From Hymenoscyphus infarciens (Eukaryota; Ascomycota; Leotiomycetes; Helotiales; Helotiaceae): 64,000 nucleotides of DNA. Position 1 is the first letter of the stretch; each line of letters opens with the position of its first letter. The DNA is taken from positions 62,001-126,000 of the forward strand of contig LLCB01000145.1 in assembly GCA_001414345.1 (NCBI GenBank), given 5' to 3'. A model generated the notes under the pieces. The model made no database searches. It was not told the DNA's origin and saw only the letters and a program-made list of their open reading frames with translations. The position numbers were made by a program, and so were the translations under genes. Shown here one piece after another: positions 21,691 through 33,591 of this stretch.

Positions 21691-22130
21691 ATATTTAGAA
21701 AGGTAGGCTGAAATTAGTACTATTTTGACGTTCTAGCTTATATTCAGCCTAGTTACGAATTTCTATATCCTCTAGTAACGCTATTTATAGTATTATCTTA
21801 GTTATTAGTAGTATCTTAGATAACGTATTATACTTATATAGCTACTTAAGTATTATAGTATACTTTATTAACCTATCTATCGCACTCGTCGTTATTAATA
21901 TTATTATCTTCTACTAGTTAAGCTTAAAGCGCTTTAGCGACTCTATTACTAGCCTTAGTAATAACGCTCTTATAAACGCCTTATTTACTACGTTTTAGAG
22001 GCATCTTTTTAGTAGGATATATTAACAGATAGATAGAGAGTGTTGTTAAGTTAAAAAGAGCTTAATATAACGTTAAAAGTAATAGGAAGTAGTGTTAATA
22101 GAATAGAGGTTACTCGGCACGAGAGGAGGC

Positions 22131-22740
22131 ATATATATGCCTCTCTCTGCTTATTAAGCTGATTCCTCAATTCACTATAAACCCCTTCCATATATTTAAA
22201 TAATTTATGTGAGACAAACAGGCCCTTACTTGGAACTATTATTTGACTTGAGAAATCTATGGTCATCTTCAATTCATTGCGTGGAAAGAAACGATTGCTG
22301 GGGCCTCGCGGAGAATTAATGTTGACCATTCTTCCATCTGGTTATGTCACGGTGTCTTCCTCCTGTTTGCTTTAGTCTTGTGTCCTTGCGTTTGACCAGC
22401 ATCATGCTTGAGATTCTACGCGATATCCATACACGAGGGATTTCATCTGGTCACATCCTCTTCATTTAGATGTTGGGGTTGGTTGCTCTATTTCGATGAT
22501 CCAAATCACGAGGAGTGTGAGTTGATCGTTCAAATATACGCCTGCCAAAAATTGGTTTGCAGGATTGTTGTTTCGCCTTGTTTTATATGTTTGTATATTA
22601 AAAGCTCGAGTCACAGGATCTTGGGAGGTATCAGTGTCATGCTCAAATCTTTGAGTAGGGCTGTGTTTTTGCTGAGGACAGAAGTCTATATAAGGAGGGA
22701 AGGAGCTTGGAGATTCTTGATGTTGATTACTAGTCTCAAG
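22131..22740 (+). promoter_or_regulatory. Argonaute 5' flank with TATA box
   Basis: Composition is ordinary, in contrast to the RIP block at its left. TATATAA at 22687-22693 lies about 50 bp upstream of the chosen ATG. An in-frame open stretch extends upstream to 22408 but its translation shows no Argonaute similarity, so I treat it as leader. Confidence 0.5.
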
Positions 22741-25700
22741 ATGACTTCCCAGGTTGCACCACCAGAGACTGTTCTCGCCAATTACTTCAGAATCGGCATC
22801 AATCAATTGGTACCCCTACTCAAATACACCATCGACGTGGCATCAAATTTTGGAAATAACGCACAAGGAGAACCAAGGAAGCTTTCCAGAGAAACCAAGC
22901 GATACCTGATCCACCAACTCCTTACCGATCAAACAAATGGACCAGTTCATGATAACTGGGCGTGCGATTACAAAGCTACTGTCATTTCTGTGTCTCCACT
23001 GTATGTGGAATGCGACGAGCAGAATCCTGTTGTGCAAAGGACGTATCTCCGAACAATACAGCAACCACAAGATGGCAGTCCACGTGTAATGGGAAATGCG
23101 CAGGCTACAATCACGTGTAATGGACGTGTTGATCTTGCCGGGCTAGACAGATATGTAAGGTCTAGACAATTTCAATTCATACCTGATCCCATCCCAGATA
23201 CCCTGGAAGCCTTGAATATCATATCATGGAAGCAGATCCATGTCCCGAGTTTCCTAGGAGGGGTTGCGGGGAATCGATTTTATCCTGGAGATCATAACCT
23301 CAATGCCGAAGATGAGAACCAGGAGAGAGACAACCGATTATTTCTCATACGGAGAGGATTTTGCACCTCCATGCGTCCGGGATTCGATTCTGTTTTCCTC
23401 AACGTCCACACTTGCACCTCTGCTTTCTATTCACCTATCTTTCTTCATGACTGGATGGAGTTAATGTGGCCAAGTCGGAGACCCAGATTGACTGAATTTC
23501 AAAGACAGCTAGCAAATGTCAGAGTCCAAATTGCCAGTCAAGATCGACTAACTGCCCGGACATGGCGTATATTTGGCATCGACCCGGTAGACGTTTCCCA
23601 GAAATGGTTCACCGACCATGCCACAGGTTTACAGCATAACGTGCATACCTATCTTTCTAACCGTATGTTCAAACTCTCCCCCGTATTTCTTCTTTTCCTC
23701 CACTGACTCTCTTTAGAATACGGGGGGATTCAAGCGACAAGCCACTGTATCAATGTCGGAAATGGCACTAACCAAATTTGGTTTGCGGCTGATCAATTGA
23801 AGATATGTGATTGGCAAATCCTATCCAAAACTCTTGATAATGGCCCATACAAGGACCGCATGGTAAATTTTGGTTCAATTGACCCGCAAGAAAACAAGAG
23901 ATTGATTCTCCGTGCAACTCAAAGTCAATTGGGATTTGGCCAGCTATTTTATGCTGTACGTACCAAATCAATGTTCGAACGAAACAACCAGCTAATCTGA
24001 GCGCTGTTCAGAACTTTGGAATAACACCGACTGGTACATTTACGCCAGTCATGGCAACGCACTTTACCCTTCCTACTGTTCTTTATGGCCCGGGAGTGAG
24101 TCGTTCCATAAGCGATGCCTCGTGGAACTTGCGGGGAGTTCAAGAGTTCCATCGAGGGGCAAAGAGGCGAACCCACGTGGGAGTCCTCACAGTCAACGCG
24201 AATATTAATGAACGTGTTGGAGACCACCTACTACGAGACTTGAGGCGATATGGTGTTATCAATGGGAATGGGAACGAACTTAGATTTGGCCACGCTATCT
24301 TAAATACGGGTGCGACTGGACCTGGAACTACCAACTTTCGCACAACTTGCACTGCTAGCTTCACTACGGCATACAACACCATCCGAGCGGAAACTGGAAA
24401 CTACTCGGTAGATATTCTTTTGGTTGTCTTAGGCCCGGCTGGACAAGATTACTATGCTGAGATCAAGAGATGGGGCGATTGTGTTGTTGGCATTCCAACC
24501 ATTTGTGTCATGCAGTCCAACTGGAACCGATTGAACCACGCCGGTGGTGCCGCATTTCGAGCTAATATCTGGTCAGTATGCCTGGTACAGAATATGAGGA
24601 CACACTAACTCTTCTATAGCGTCAAGTTCAATGCAAAGTTGGGTGGCGTAAATCACCGAATTGAAGCAAATAGACTGCAAGGGGATCGTAATGGACTTGC
24701 TGGGACCCCAGATGATACCATGATTCTTGGAGCGGACGTCACACACCCCGGCAAACAATCTGAAGAATCTTGTCCTTCATTGGCAGCTGTTGTGGCCACA
24801 GACGCGCACGGATCCTCCAATTATTTGGCATCAGCAAGAGTGCAACCAGGAAGACAAGAGGTAGGGGATTTATTACGCTTAATGGAAGAAAGTGACTAAT
24901 ACCATTTAGTTCATTTCTGGCTTGGCATCTATGATACGAGAGAGGTTCTCAGTTTGGGCACGAAAAGCATTTGCCGACGGCAAACCTGGCAACAGGCTTT
25001 TGCCAAAGATGCTGCTTTTCTACCGTGACGGTGTGAGCGATTCGCAGTATGATATGGTTGTTAACCGTGAACTTCCTCAAATCCAAGCTGGCTGCCGCAT
25101 TGCTCTAGAGAACTTGCAGGCTAACAACTCTGCCTTGTATCAAAAAGCAATGGGAGATGCTCTACCTGACTCGTTCCGTTGTGAGATCATTATAATTATA
25201 GCTGCAAAGCGCCACCATACCAGATTTTATCCTCAGGACGATCAGCAGGCTGGAAATCTCACTGCCGGCAAGTCATTCAGCGCTCCATTTCTGCCGCCCA
25301 CTTACCAAACTTTCTATCTCCAAAGTCATGATAGTCCGCTCGGTACAGCACGAAGCAGCTACTACGTTATTGTGCGTGGAAATGCGCTTAGCCTTGTACA
25401 ACTCCGAAGAATAGTAAGCAGCCAGTCAAATCCGTAAGGAGTATCCAAATCTAATCTCTTGAATAGACAAATCAACTGTGTTTCACGGGCGCGAGATGCA
25501 CGCGAGGTCTTTCCATTGCCACCCCAGCGCGCTACGCAGATCACGTCTGTGATAGACTCCGTCATTACATGAGGCCGGCCATGCATCGTAATTACCGTTA
25601 CCAATTTACTCTTCCCCCATCTACGGTCCCTCCGAATCAAGGCGCACCGCAACCTCCATCTCCGGCAGACTACGCCCGCGATACTCGGCTTTGGCGACAA

Positions 25701-25769
25701 AATCTGAACAGAGGACCCGATGAGAATCCGTGGCATACCAATCTGGACAACACTATGTTCTACATCTGA
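22741..25769 (+). CDS. Argonaute (PAZ-MID-PIWI) protein
   Basis: Model: join(22741..23662, 23717..23955, 24012..24571, 24620..24860, 24910..25413, 25467..25769), 922 residues; five introns of 48-56 bp, all GT-AG with consistent phase and no internal stop. The N-terminal domain starts at once (ETVLANYFRIG). The PAZ region (about 200-390) includes ATSHCINVG. The MID domain has YYAEIKRWGD (Tyr535, Lys539) and ICVKFNAKLGG (Lys576, Lys580). PIWI carries the slicer tetrad: Asp613 (LGADVTHPG), Glu654 (PGRQE), Asp694 (FYRDGVS) and Asp847 (PARYAD). Known role of the family: guide-RNA-directed silencing of transposons and viruses. It lacks the glycine-rich leader of many Argonautes. Its flanks are ruined transposons on both sides. 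The start at 22741 is preferred over 22408, whose extra 111 residues look unrelated. Confidence 0.94.
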
Positions 25770-26459
25770 TGCACATGACATTATTTTCTCTGTTTTGTGT
25801 TTTTGGGGATGGGCGCTTTTCTTTCTTCCCTCTCATTCTTTTCTGTTCGATTTTTAATTTTTCCCCCCACATTCTTGCAATTTTCCCAATTCTTTTCTTC
25901 CATTTTTCTCTTCTTACTTTCGCATTTTTTGATGTTCCGAGTGCTGGCATTCGGGGTCGAATTGTGGTTTGGGTGTTTTTGGTTATTTGTGGTTTCTGAT
26001 TGGTTAGCTAGGCGAGACGAATTGATTTTAGGAAAGGGGGATGTTAATCTGGTGGTGGTTTACTCTGGTGTATGCTAGCTTTATCATGAAACAGCTTTCT
26101 GCAAATCGAAAATATGCTCTGCGTGGTGTGTGAGTTTTAGTAGCTTCTGGATAAGCAGGCTGGATATGGAAATAACAAGAAAAATAGAATAATAACAGGA
26201 TTTCATGTCGTTTGATGAAATAAATTACTACTTAACGCAAACTTCAAGTAATATGCCTTCGCGATCCTGATTATTATTAGCCTTTCTTCAATTTCATACA
26301 AAAAGCAGGTGCTTCCGACCGTTGAGTGTTTAGCAATCAATTTAACTAACGGGTTCGATGCGATTTAGGTTTCTTCATGAGATCGGATGCGGAGGAACTT
26401 GTTGTTGTCGAAAAGAAAACATTTGATGGGAGGTCCTAAGATTAGCATTTGTATTCACT
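25770..26459. other. Argonaute 3' flank
   Basis: T-rich 3' region without a recognised gene. The frames over 25730-26078 are shadows of pyrimidine-rich sequence. The AT-rich RIP block begins at about 26460. Confidence 0.5.
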
Positions 26460-28359
26460 TATTAATTATTATGCCTTTTCTCTATCGAGGTAATTGAAAA
26501 AGAGTAGTTATAAATAGCGAAACTCTACTCTATGTCTTGCTTATAAGAGGAGTTTTATTATTAGAGGATAGGAAATGAAAGCCTCTAATAGTTTTTACCT
26601 AGTTAACTAATTCTCTATAGAACTTTCTTTATACTAAAGAGTTTTCTTAAGAAAAAATTTAAAATTCTTTTAAATTTAATATTAAAGTTTTAATAACTTT
26701 AAAATCTTTTAAGATTTTACTTTATAGGTTAGTAGCTAGGTGTAAGCTCTATGCTAGAAGACTCTACTTGTTTTTATATATTTTATATAAATAGTAAATT
26801 AATAATATAATAGTTATAATAGATCGTAAGAAGAGAGGCTAGCCCTCGACTTCTATTCTCTATCTAAGAGGATATAGTCGATAATACTTAGAGTTAGAGC
26901 TTAGGTTTAACGTCGTATGCTATATACTTATAATTAGCTTTGAAACTAGAGACGAGTAAGAGAATCCCTAGCCGTGATTAGCTTAATAGCTTTTATATAA
27001 CTAAAGCTACTCGTAAGAAGTAGTGTTTTTATTCTCCTAGCCTCTTCTTAGCCTTAGTACTAGCTAAACTAGGCTAACTGCTCTTTCTAGGCTAGGAAAA
27101 GAAAGGCTAGTAGCCGGCTTTAGTAGAAGAGACGAGGCTAGACGAGGCTTAAGAGAGAGAATAGAATAAGGTAGAAGAAGTAAAGAATTTAGATAGCTAA
27201 GAAAGGAGAACATAGGCTAAGCTAGAATCGATAAAAGTAGTATTAAATATAATCTCTAAAAACACTAAAAACTAATAAAGATATAATTTATATTTACTAT
27301 CTCTCTCTCTAATTATATTATATACGTATAGTCGTTTTAGTATAGTAAATATCTATATATATATAATATAATTAGAGAGAGATATTATCTAAATATAAGA
27401 GCTTATCTCTATTAGAGTAAATAAAAGTTATAATCTACTACTAGTAATCGACTATCTCTTAATTTATTAACTATTATTATATTAGAAATTCACTTTTATA
27501 ATAACTACTCGATTAGAGTTAGCTTACTCTTAAGATATTTATACTCTCTTCTATATATAGTAGATAGTTCTCTTCTCGTAGTAATAAATACTAAAATTCT
27601 CTATTCTATACTTTTGAAGACTAGTATTACTTTAATTAACCTTATATCTATAATACCGACTTATAGAATAAACGCCTTATCTAGTCTACCTGTCTACTAG
27701 GCCTAGAAAGGCTTTAAACACTCTTTAAGCTAGAATAGAAAAGGAAAATTAAGCAATTTAATTAGCTAGAAGAAGAAGAGCGAGAGTAAAAAGTGAGACT
27801 AGGAGAAGAATAACTAAATTAGCTTAGAAAGGCGTATTTAGTAGGCTAGGAGAATGAAAACGCTAGTAAGAAGAGAGATAGACTTTTTAGTTATAGTTTC
27901 TTATAAGAAGGCTATAGTCGTCGAAGAGAGCTTTAAGAACGTAGTAGACTTACCTTCGAAGCTTCTAACTAAGCTCGAGAGATCGAGATTATTACCTATA
28001 GAAGTGTATATAGTTAATTAATATTCTAAAATTAAAAATAATTTATAAATACACTAGTATAGTCTAGTTCAGTAGTATAAGATATCTACTTCGTAGAGCT
28101 TTAATAGCTTCTCTAGATAAGAGTTTATTATTATTCGTTCTTAGTATTTACTATAATATATAAAATTCAAATGCTATTAGAAGTATATTATATCTTTAAT
28201 TCTATTTTTCTTTAATTATAACTACTAGATTATATTCCGAATTATTTAGAGTTATTATTATTATAACTAGTACTAAGTTTAGGATTATTCTAAAGTAAAA
28301 ACTATATATTTACTATTATATTCAATTCTACTAAGAGAGTTCTTCGCTTTCTAGTTTAG

Positions 28360-29480
28360 CATCTCTAGTATACTAAATTACGCTCTATCTAACCTCTTTT
28401 AAGGTTATATTATATATATATAATAGTATCTAAAAAGACATAACCTCTACTATAACAGCTAGTATAACGCGTACTACTACACTTATAGCGTAGCTATATA
28501 ATAGAGAGCCTATTACCGAGACCTACTAGTAGTCTTTTAAATAGAAAAGTCAAATATATAAGTAGTAGAATAATAGTAGAATAATAAAACTTAAAATCTA
28601 TATCTTTATAGAGATTTATAATTATAAAATAACTACTTCTTAGTATTATATTTAAATTATATTCTAAGTAGAACTTTAGCTATAAAATACGAATAGTATA
28701 ATATATTTTTACGCTTATATTTACTTATTTTATACTAAGACGACTAATAAGAATAAATAACTAAGAATAGTATACCTATCTATAGTAATTTAATAAGTAT
28801 TAGACTAGATAACTAAATATAATTATAAAAGTTATAGCTTCTAAAGTAATATAGAAAAAAAAGATTTAGTAAATATATAAAGTAATAAGATAAAAGTAGA
28901 GTAGATAGCCTTAGCTTCTTATCTAGTATAGTTTAAAATTACTCTCTTATATAGTAGCTAGACTATTAAATAAGTATATAAAGATAAATTATATATTATA
29001 TATCTTTAACCTAACTTCTTATTTAGTAGCTAAACTACTAAGCAAGTATATAACTATATATTATATATTAACTATTTTTAGTTTAGCTTCTTATCTAGTA
29101 GCTAGACTACTAAGCAAGTATATAAATATATATTATAATATATTATATATATTCTTATACTAAATTAGTAGTTCTACTATTAATTAAGAGACTAGAGTAT
29201 AATTCTACTTAAAACGTAATTATTACTTATTAATTGTTAATTATTATTACTTTAATAATTAAGAAGCTAAAATATAATCTTATTATATATTATTTATATT
29301 TATAACTTATAAGCTTAAATTATATCTTTAGTTTAAAGTATAGCTACGCTATAAGTACGACAGTGCGTGTTATACTAGCTATTATAGTAGCGGTTAAGCC
29401 TTTTTAGAGGCTATAGCGTATATATAATATAATCTTAAAAGAGATTAGATAGTAGTAATTTAATATACTAGAGATATATT
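28360..29480. mobile_element. RIP-damaged element with TIRs of about 115-145 bp
   Basis: The segments 28385-28500 and 29341-29452 are long inverted copies. The shared inner landmark CTTATAGCGTAGCTATA and the shared outer landmark CTATCTAA.CTCTTTTAAG are read in opposite directions. Similarity seems to extend outward to a CTCTAGTATA motif on each side. The interior (about 840 bp) is AT-rich with no frame. Class is unknown, and no target duplication could be read. Confidence 0.6.
28940..29130. repeat. Tandem repeat inside the long-TIR element, unit about 73 bp
   Basis: Three imperfect units start at about 28944, 29017 and 29091, each beginning CTTAT.TAGTAGCTA.ACTA and continuing with A.CAAGTATATA. 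Confidence 0.65.
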
Positions 29481-30636
29481 TTAAGATAAATAAATAAACG
29501 GTATAAGACACTTAATTAGAAAGTATCTAATATTACTTTATTTAATAGAGATATTATCTAGTATCTAATAGTTCTATATTAATAGTAAGTAATTTATAAC
29601 GATTATAGAAGCTATATCGAGAGCATAGGATAAGCAAAGTGAAGTTAAAGTAGATACTTGATTCCTAGAACTATAAAGGAGAGTATAAGGTTTTAAATAC
29701 TATACTCCTTACTTAAAAGGTAGGGATTATTAGGTGATCCTTTGTCTAACCTACCTTTGTCTCGTAATATAACTATTTACTAAATAGCGTAGATTTGTAT
29801 ATTTATATAAGATATATAAAATCTATAAATAAGGCTATTTACTTTATATTAACTCTAGTATTAGTTAAAGACTCTTTATTAGCTACTATTAAATTATATT
29901 CTATAATATATATTTTATAATATCTATAGGTTAGGTATTCCTTTATAAATCAATTCTAAATTAGAAATATAGTTATAATTCTTAGTAAAATTTAGTATTA
30001 AAGGATTTACTAGACTTATAGCTAGCTATATACGCCTCTAGAAGTCTTTTACTTTTATATTTTTAGAATAATATTTATTAGCTTCTATAAGATAAAGTAA
30101 TAACGTACTAAATAAGTAAAGCCTTATAACCTCTTACTAAGCTTTACTAGTCTGTTTTTATCTATAGACATCTAGTTATAAGTATTTCTTAATACTTCTA
30201 AGAACCTATCTACTATATTAATTCTTTACTAAGTTACTTTATAAATATAATATTTTATAAAGCCTATCTTATCTATTATTAGTATTAGTCTATTATATAA
30301 AAACAAATAATAATAGAGACTAGACCTAAGAGAAAGATTACTCTATAGAACTAGCGAGTATATTAATAATATAGAAGAGTTAGAAATAAAGAAGTAGAAG
30401 CTTAGTATAAAGGCTTCTAAGGAATAATAAGTTAAAGAGAAAAAACTCATTTCCTCTAAAGACCTATAAGTAACTATAGACGAGCATATAGACAAGCTTT
30501 AAAGACAAGTTATAGTAGAAAAAGAGTAGTATAAAGCTTACTTTTATTATAAGTAATACTACTATAAGTTTACTTCCTTATACTACCTTACTCTAGCTTA
30601 CTAACACTTTCTAGGTATAGAGAGATTAAAGAATAT

Positions 30637-31172
30637 CAGTGTTTTGGGTTTCCCCGCCTAATCTATTATCCTATTCTACCTCGACGCTCCTTCTCCCTCC
30701 TGCCTCTATTTTAAGGCTATCTCGCCTTCTCCTATCCTTAAATTCTAGCTTTCCTAGCCACTCCTATTCTATAGTCTTACTTGCCTTTCCTTACTAAATA
30801 GAGAGGCTAGGATAGAAAGAGTTAGGCTAGTTAATTTCGCTTAAAGCCCGGAAGGCGGGTAGAAAAGAGGGTCTAGGTCTCTAATCTCGCTTAATATTCG
30901 GAAGGCGGGTAGAAAAGAGAGTCTAGGTCCTAATCGAGGGTTGCCTTCCTAATCCTACTCTAGCCTAGCCTCCTTTTTTTATCTGCCTAGCTACTCCTAT
31001 CCTGTTTTTAGAACTTTCCTAGCCACTCCTATCCTAGTTAGAGTACTTAGCCTGCTAAACTTAGCCTAGCCTTGATCCTAATCTAGCCTAGCCTCTCCTA
31101 TCCTTACCTAGGTGAGTAGCCTATCCTATCCTAAGTACTAGGCTGACTAAGGCGGGGAAAGCCAAAACACTG
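30637..31172. mobile_element. hAT-like non-autonomous element, 536 bp
   Basis: The left end CAGTGTTTTGG.TTTCCCCGCCT (30637) and its inverted copy ending at 31172 form TIRs of about 25 bp with two mismatches. The CAGTG start and many subterminal CCTAGCC.CTCCTATCC repeats in both orientations suit the hAT superfamily. No transposase frame is present. It is richer in GC than the DNA around it, so it probably inserted after that DNA was mutated. The expected 8-bp target duplication is not clear. Confidence 0.7.
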
Positions 31173-31389
31173 ACTTAGAATATATTAAAGAACATAGAGA
31201 GACATCTATACGGAGTTAAGAAATATAGTAAGACGTTTTACTTCTTTTAGAACCTTTCTCTCTATAATATACTAATAATTATCTATAGCTTCAGCGGGAA
31301 AGCGGTAAGTTCGTTAAAGCCTAGAATTTAAAGCAAGATTCCGGGATCGACCTAGAATGTTAAAAGATATTAAGAGTCTCTTTCTATTT

Positions 31390-33079
31390 AACTTAGAGCC
31401 TAAGGACCCTAAGAATAAGACATTAAGAACTTACTTCGAGAAAGATGGTATAGAGAAAATAAGGTAGACACGTCTTCTAAGGATAGAATAATTGCATCCT
31501 GAGAACTTTCCTAGCTACCTATTGAAATAAGATAAGCAGTAGATATTAAAAGAGGAGGAAGTAAAGAGGAAGTACCGCAACTTAGAGTTAAGTGTATCAA
31601 CCTAGTTCGTTTCCGAGCAGTGGAAAGAAAAGGTGATTAAGAAAGGTGTGTAGACTCTTTTGGATTCTAGTTGGTTATTTAGATGACATTCTAACTATAT
31701 AATTACTCTAGGCAATGAGGGGTTGCTTACGCCTATTATAGCTAAGACCCCTGGGTATGTTCCTACCTGTATGAAAAGAATTTTATCCCTATTTCGGTTC
31801 ATAGTGGAGCACCTCTTAAAGCAAAAGCATATTGATTTCGATCTAGATGTAAAATACGTTGGCGAGAAACATAATCCCCTGATACTAGTAGTGCTAACCT
31901 ATGAGGAAAGCTGCATTCTCGCGGATTGTAATGATAAGAATTTCCTTCTTGTTGCCTAGAATCTAGAGTCTTGGTTGAGTTTTGGTATCAGTTGGGACTA
32001 AACTAAGGAGAATGATGTACTCTTTGAAGATAAGATCCTTAAGGCTTATAAAAAGCTTCAAAAAATTTGGCCAGTGAAGCCAAACCCTAAAGACAAAGAT
32101 CAGCGCTTTAAAACTGAAAATTATCGGGAAATGGAAATAGAGTAGTTCTTAAACAGTGAGCTAGGTTACGGAACACGCCACTCAGGGCTCTGGACCGAGT
32201 AGGCAAAGGATGACAATATATTTTGCGAGAAGGGAGGACCATTCAACCTCATCGTTACTCGAGACACAGTTGGAGGTGAAACTAGAAACGATGCAAGAAT
32301 GCTGGCTGTTAGGGAATGGCGAAGAGCGACACTGCCATATCAATTTGTCTATGGTCTCCTTTACAGCTGCTTTGCGCCGGAATCAATTGAATTGGACAGG
32401 AGGTTTGTCGAAGCACTTGGCGAAGAGGGCCTTGTCGCAGTTTGTAGCAACTGGCAGAGCCATATTTTGCAAGCTCAGCAATCCAACCGAGCTTGAAGTT
32501 TTCATCTAGATCATCTTGATCTTGCCACAACCATGGCTTGCACCACCCCATATGGTTCCTTCGGTGGCGCAATTTGACCGCCAAGGGCTACGGACTGGAC
32601 TTTCGAATGGAGTATCTCAGAGGCGACTATGTTCTGATGAAAGCAAGCAAACTTCGCCATGCCGTAACTCCCATCCTTGCGGGAGAGAGGGCGAGCTTAG
32701 TTTTAACATCAAAACATGGAATAGAAACTCAACGCTACAACATCAAGTATATGGAGGATGGAGAGGAGAAGGCCCAACTTATTGAAGAAGGCCGATTGAG
32801 GTTGGAAGAGGAAGCTAAGAAGATCGTTGAAGAAAGCTGCAAAGAGAGGGAAGTGGTTGAAACCTGAGAAGGGAAATATATCGAGGAGATGGAAAACGGA
32901 ACCACGGAAGAAAGAAGCCAATTCCATCGTATTACAATGCTTGATCGTGTGGAGAACTACCCCACTCTTACAAAATTCAATCAAGTAAAAGATGAAAAAA
33001 AGCGAAAGAAAAGAGTGGCTAAGGATTTCTGGGACCAAGAGGGAACACCTATTGGGCTTGTCTATAAGCTGAAACCCTA
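31390..33079 (+). pseudogene. RIP-damaged paralogue of the dioxygenase-like gene at 35.8-38.2 kb
   Basis: The plus-strand translation follows the protein of the intact gene at 35801-38161 almost end to end, with stops and at least one frame change. Matching segments include LHPENF (intact: LHPNDF), KQKHIDFDLD (KERHVDFQLN), LGYGTRHS (FGFGTRHT), ACTTPYG (VGTTPYG) and AVTPILAGERASLV (CVTPVLAGERASLV). A GT-AG intron at 31646-31711 occupies the same position and phase as intron 2 of the intact gene, so the pair arose by DNA duplication rather than retroposition. The 5' third is AT-rich with CAG-to-TAG stops and the 3' part is milder, so damage grades outward from the RIP block. The iron-ligand pair is still readable as HLD. 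Open pieces at 31723-31959, 32299-32496 and 32538-32867 are fragments of this pseudogene. Confidence 0.88.
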
Positions 33080-33583
33080 AGAAGAGAAGAACTTGGGAAG
33101 TGAAGACGGATTCCCCTGGCATAAAAAGCAGGTGATTGGGCCTGAGAATTATAGAACCGTCTTTGAGAGACTATCTCGTTTTGCTTGCCTTGTTTGATTC
33201 TTAACCAGGTTGACCAAAACTATCTCAAAAACGAGCGGAGATAAAATAGCGATAGGTATAAAAATCCAGGAGATTTTTGGTTATAATACTTAGTACGGAG
33301 CATACTGCTTCGGAGAATGGATAGCATCAATAAGGCAGAATATACCTCGACAAGCTCCACGTTCCATATTTAGAATAATTGTACAAGTTCTTAATTTTCT
33401 TCCACTGGCACGTGATCTTGACAATAGACCCAACATGAATCATCATCACCTTTTGATGCTATAATTTACATCTTTTAACTTAAGAGCAAACCCCTAGTAG
33501 CAAAGCAATTTAAGTACCTATCATATAGACACCGGGACTTAGCAGTCACATATTAATTTCAGTTCCAGCTGTAGGCACGTGAG
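33080..33583. other. Spacer between pseudogene and TIR element
   Basis: No gene is recognised. A short inverted pair (ACTATCTCGTTTT at about 33170 and AAAACGAG at about 33230) is visible. Confidence 0.4.
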
Positions 33584-33591
33584 ATGATTAA

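Larger units (their letters stand above)
17860..22130. repeat. AT-rich, RIP-mutated transposon block 1
   Basis: About 4.3 kb of strongly TA-rich sequence has no open reading frame of note but recognisable fossil elements, including a Tc1/mariner transposase and two copies of the 6.2-kb repeat family. Stops fall where conserved Gln or Trp codons are expected (CAG or TGG to TAG), the hallmark of RIP. The block ends abruptly about 600 bp before the Argonaute start. Confidence 0.85.
26460..31390. repeat. AT-rich, RIP-mutated transposon block 2
   Basis: About 4.9 kb of TA-rich, stop-laden DNA without a usable open frame. It holds a long-TIR element (about 28360-29480), tandem repeats, a hairpin at 27298-27384 (arms ATCTCTCTCTCTAATTATAT and complement), and a less mutated hAT-like element. 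It grades into the mutated 5' half of the dioxygenase-like pseudogene. Confidence 0.85.

Noticed and set aside
22408..22740. Upstream extension of the Argonaute reading frame by 111 codons
   Set aside because: The translation does not resemble an Argonaute N-terminus, and a TATA box lies within it about 50 bp before the preferred ATG.
28940..29130. CRISPR-like array
   Set aside because: The repeats are imperfect, contiguous and AT-rich without unique spacers, in a eukaryotic transposon relic.
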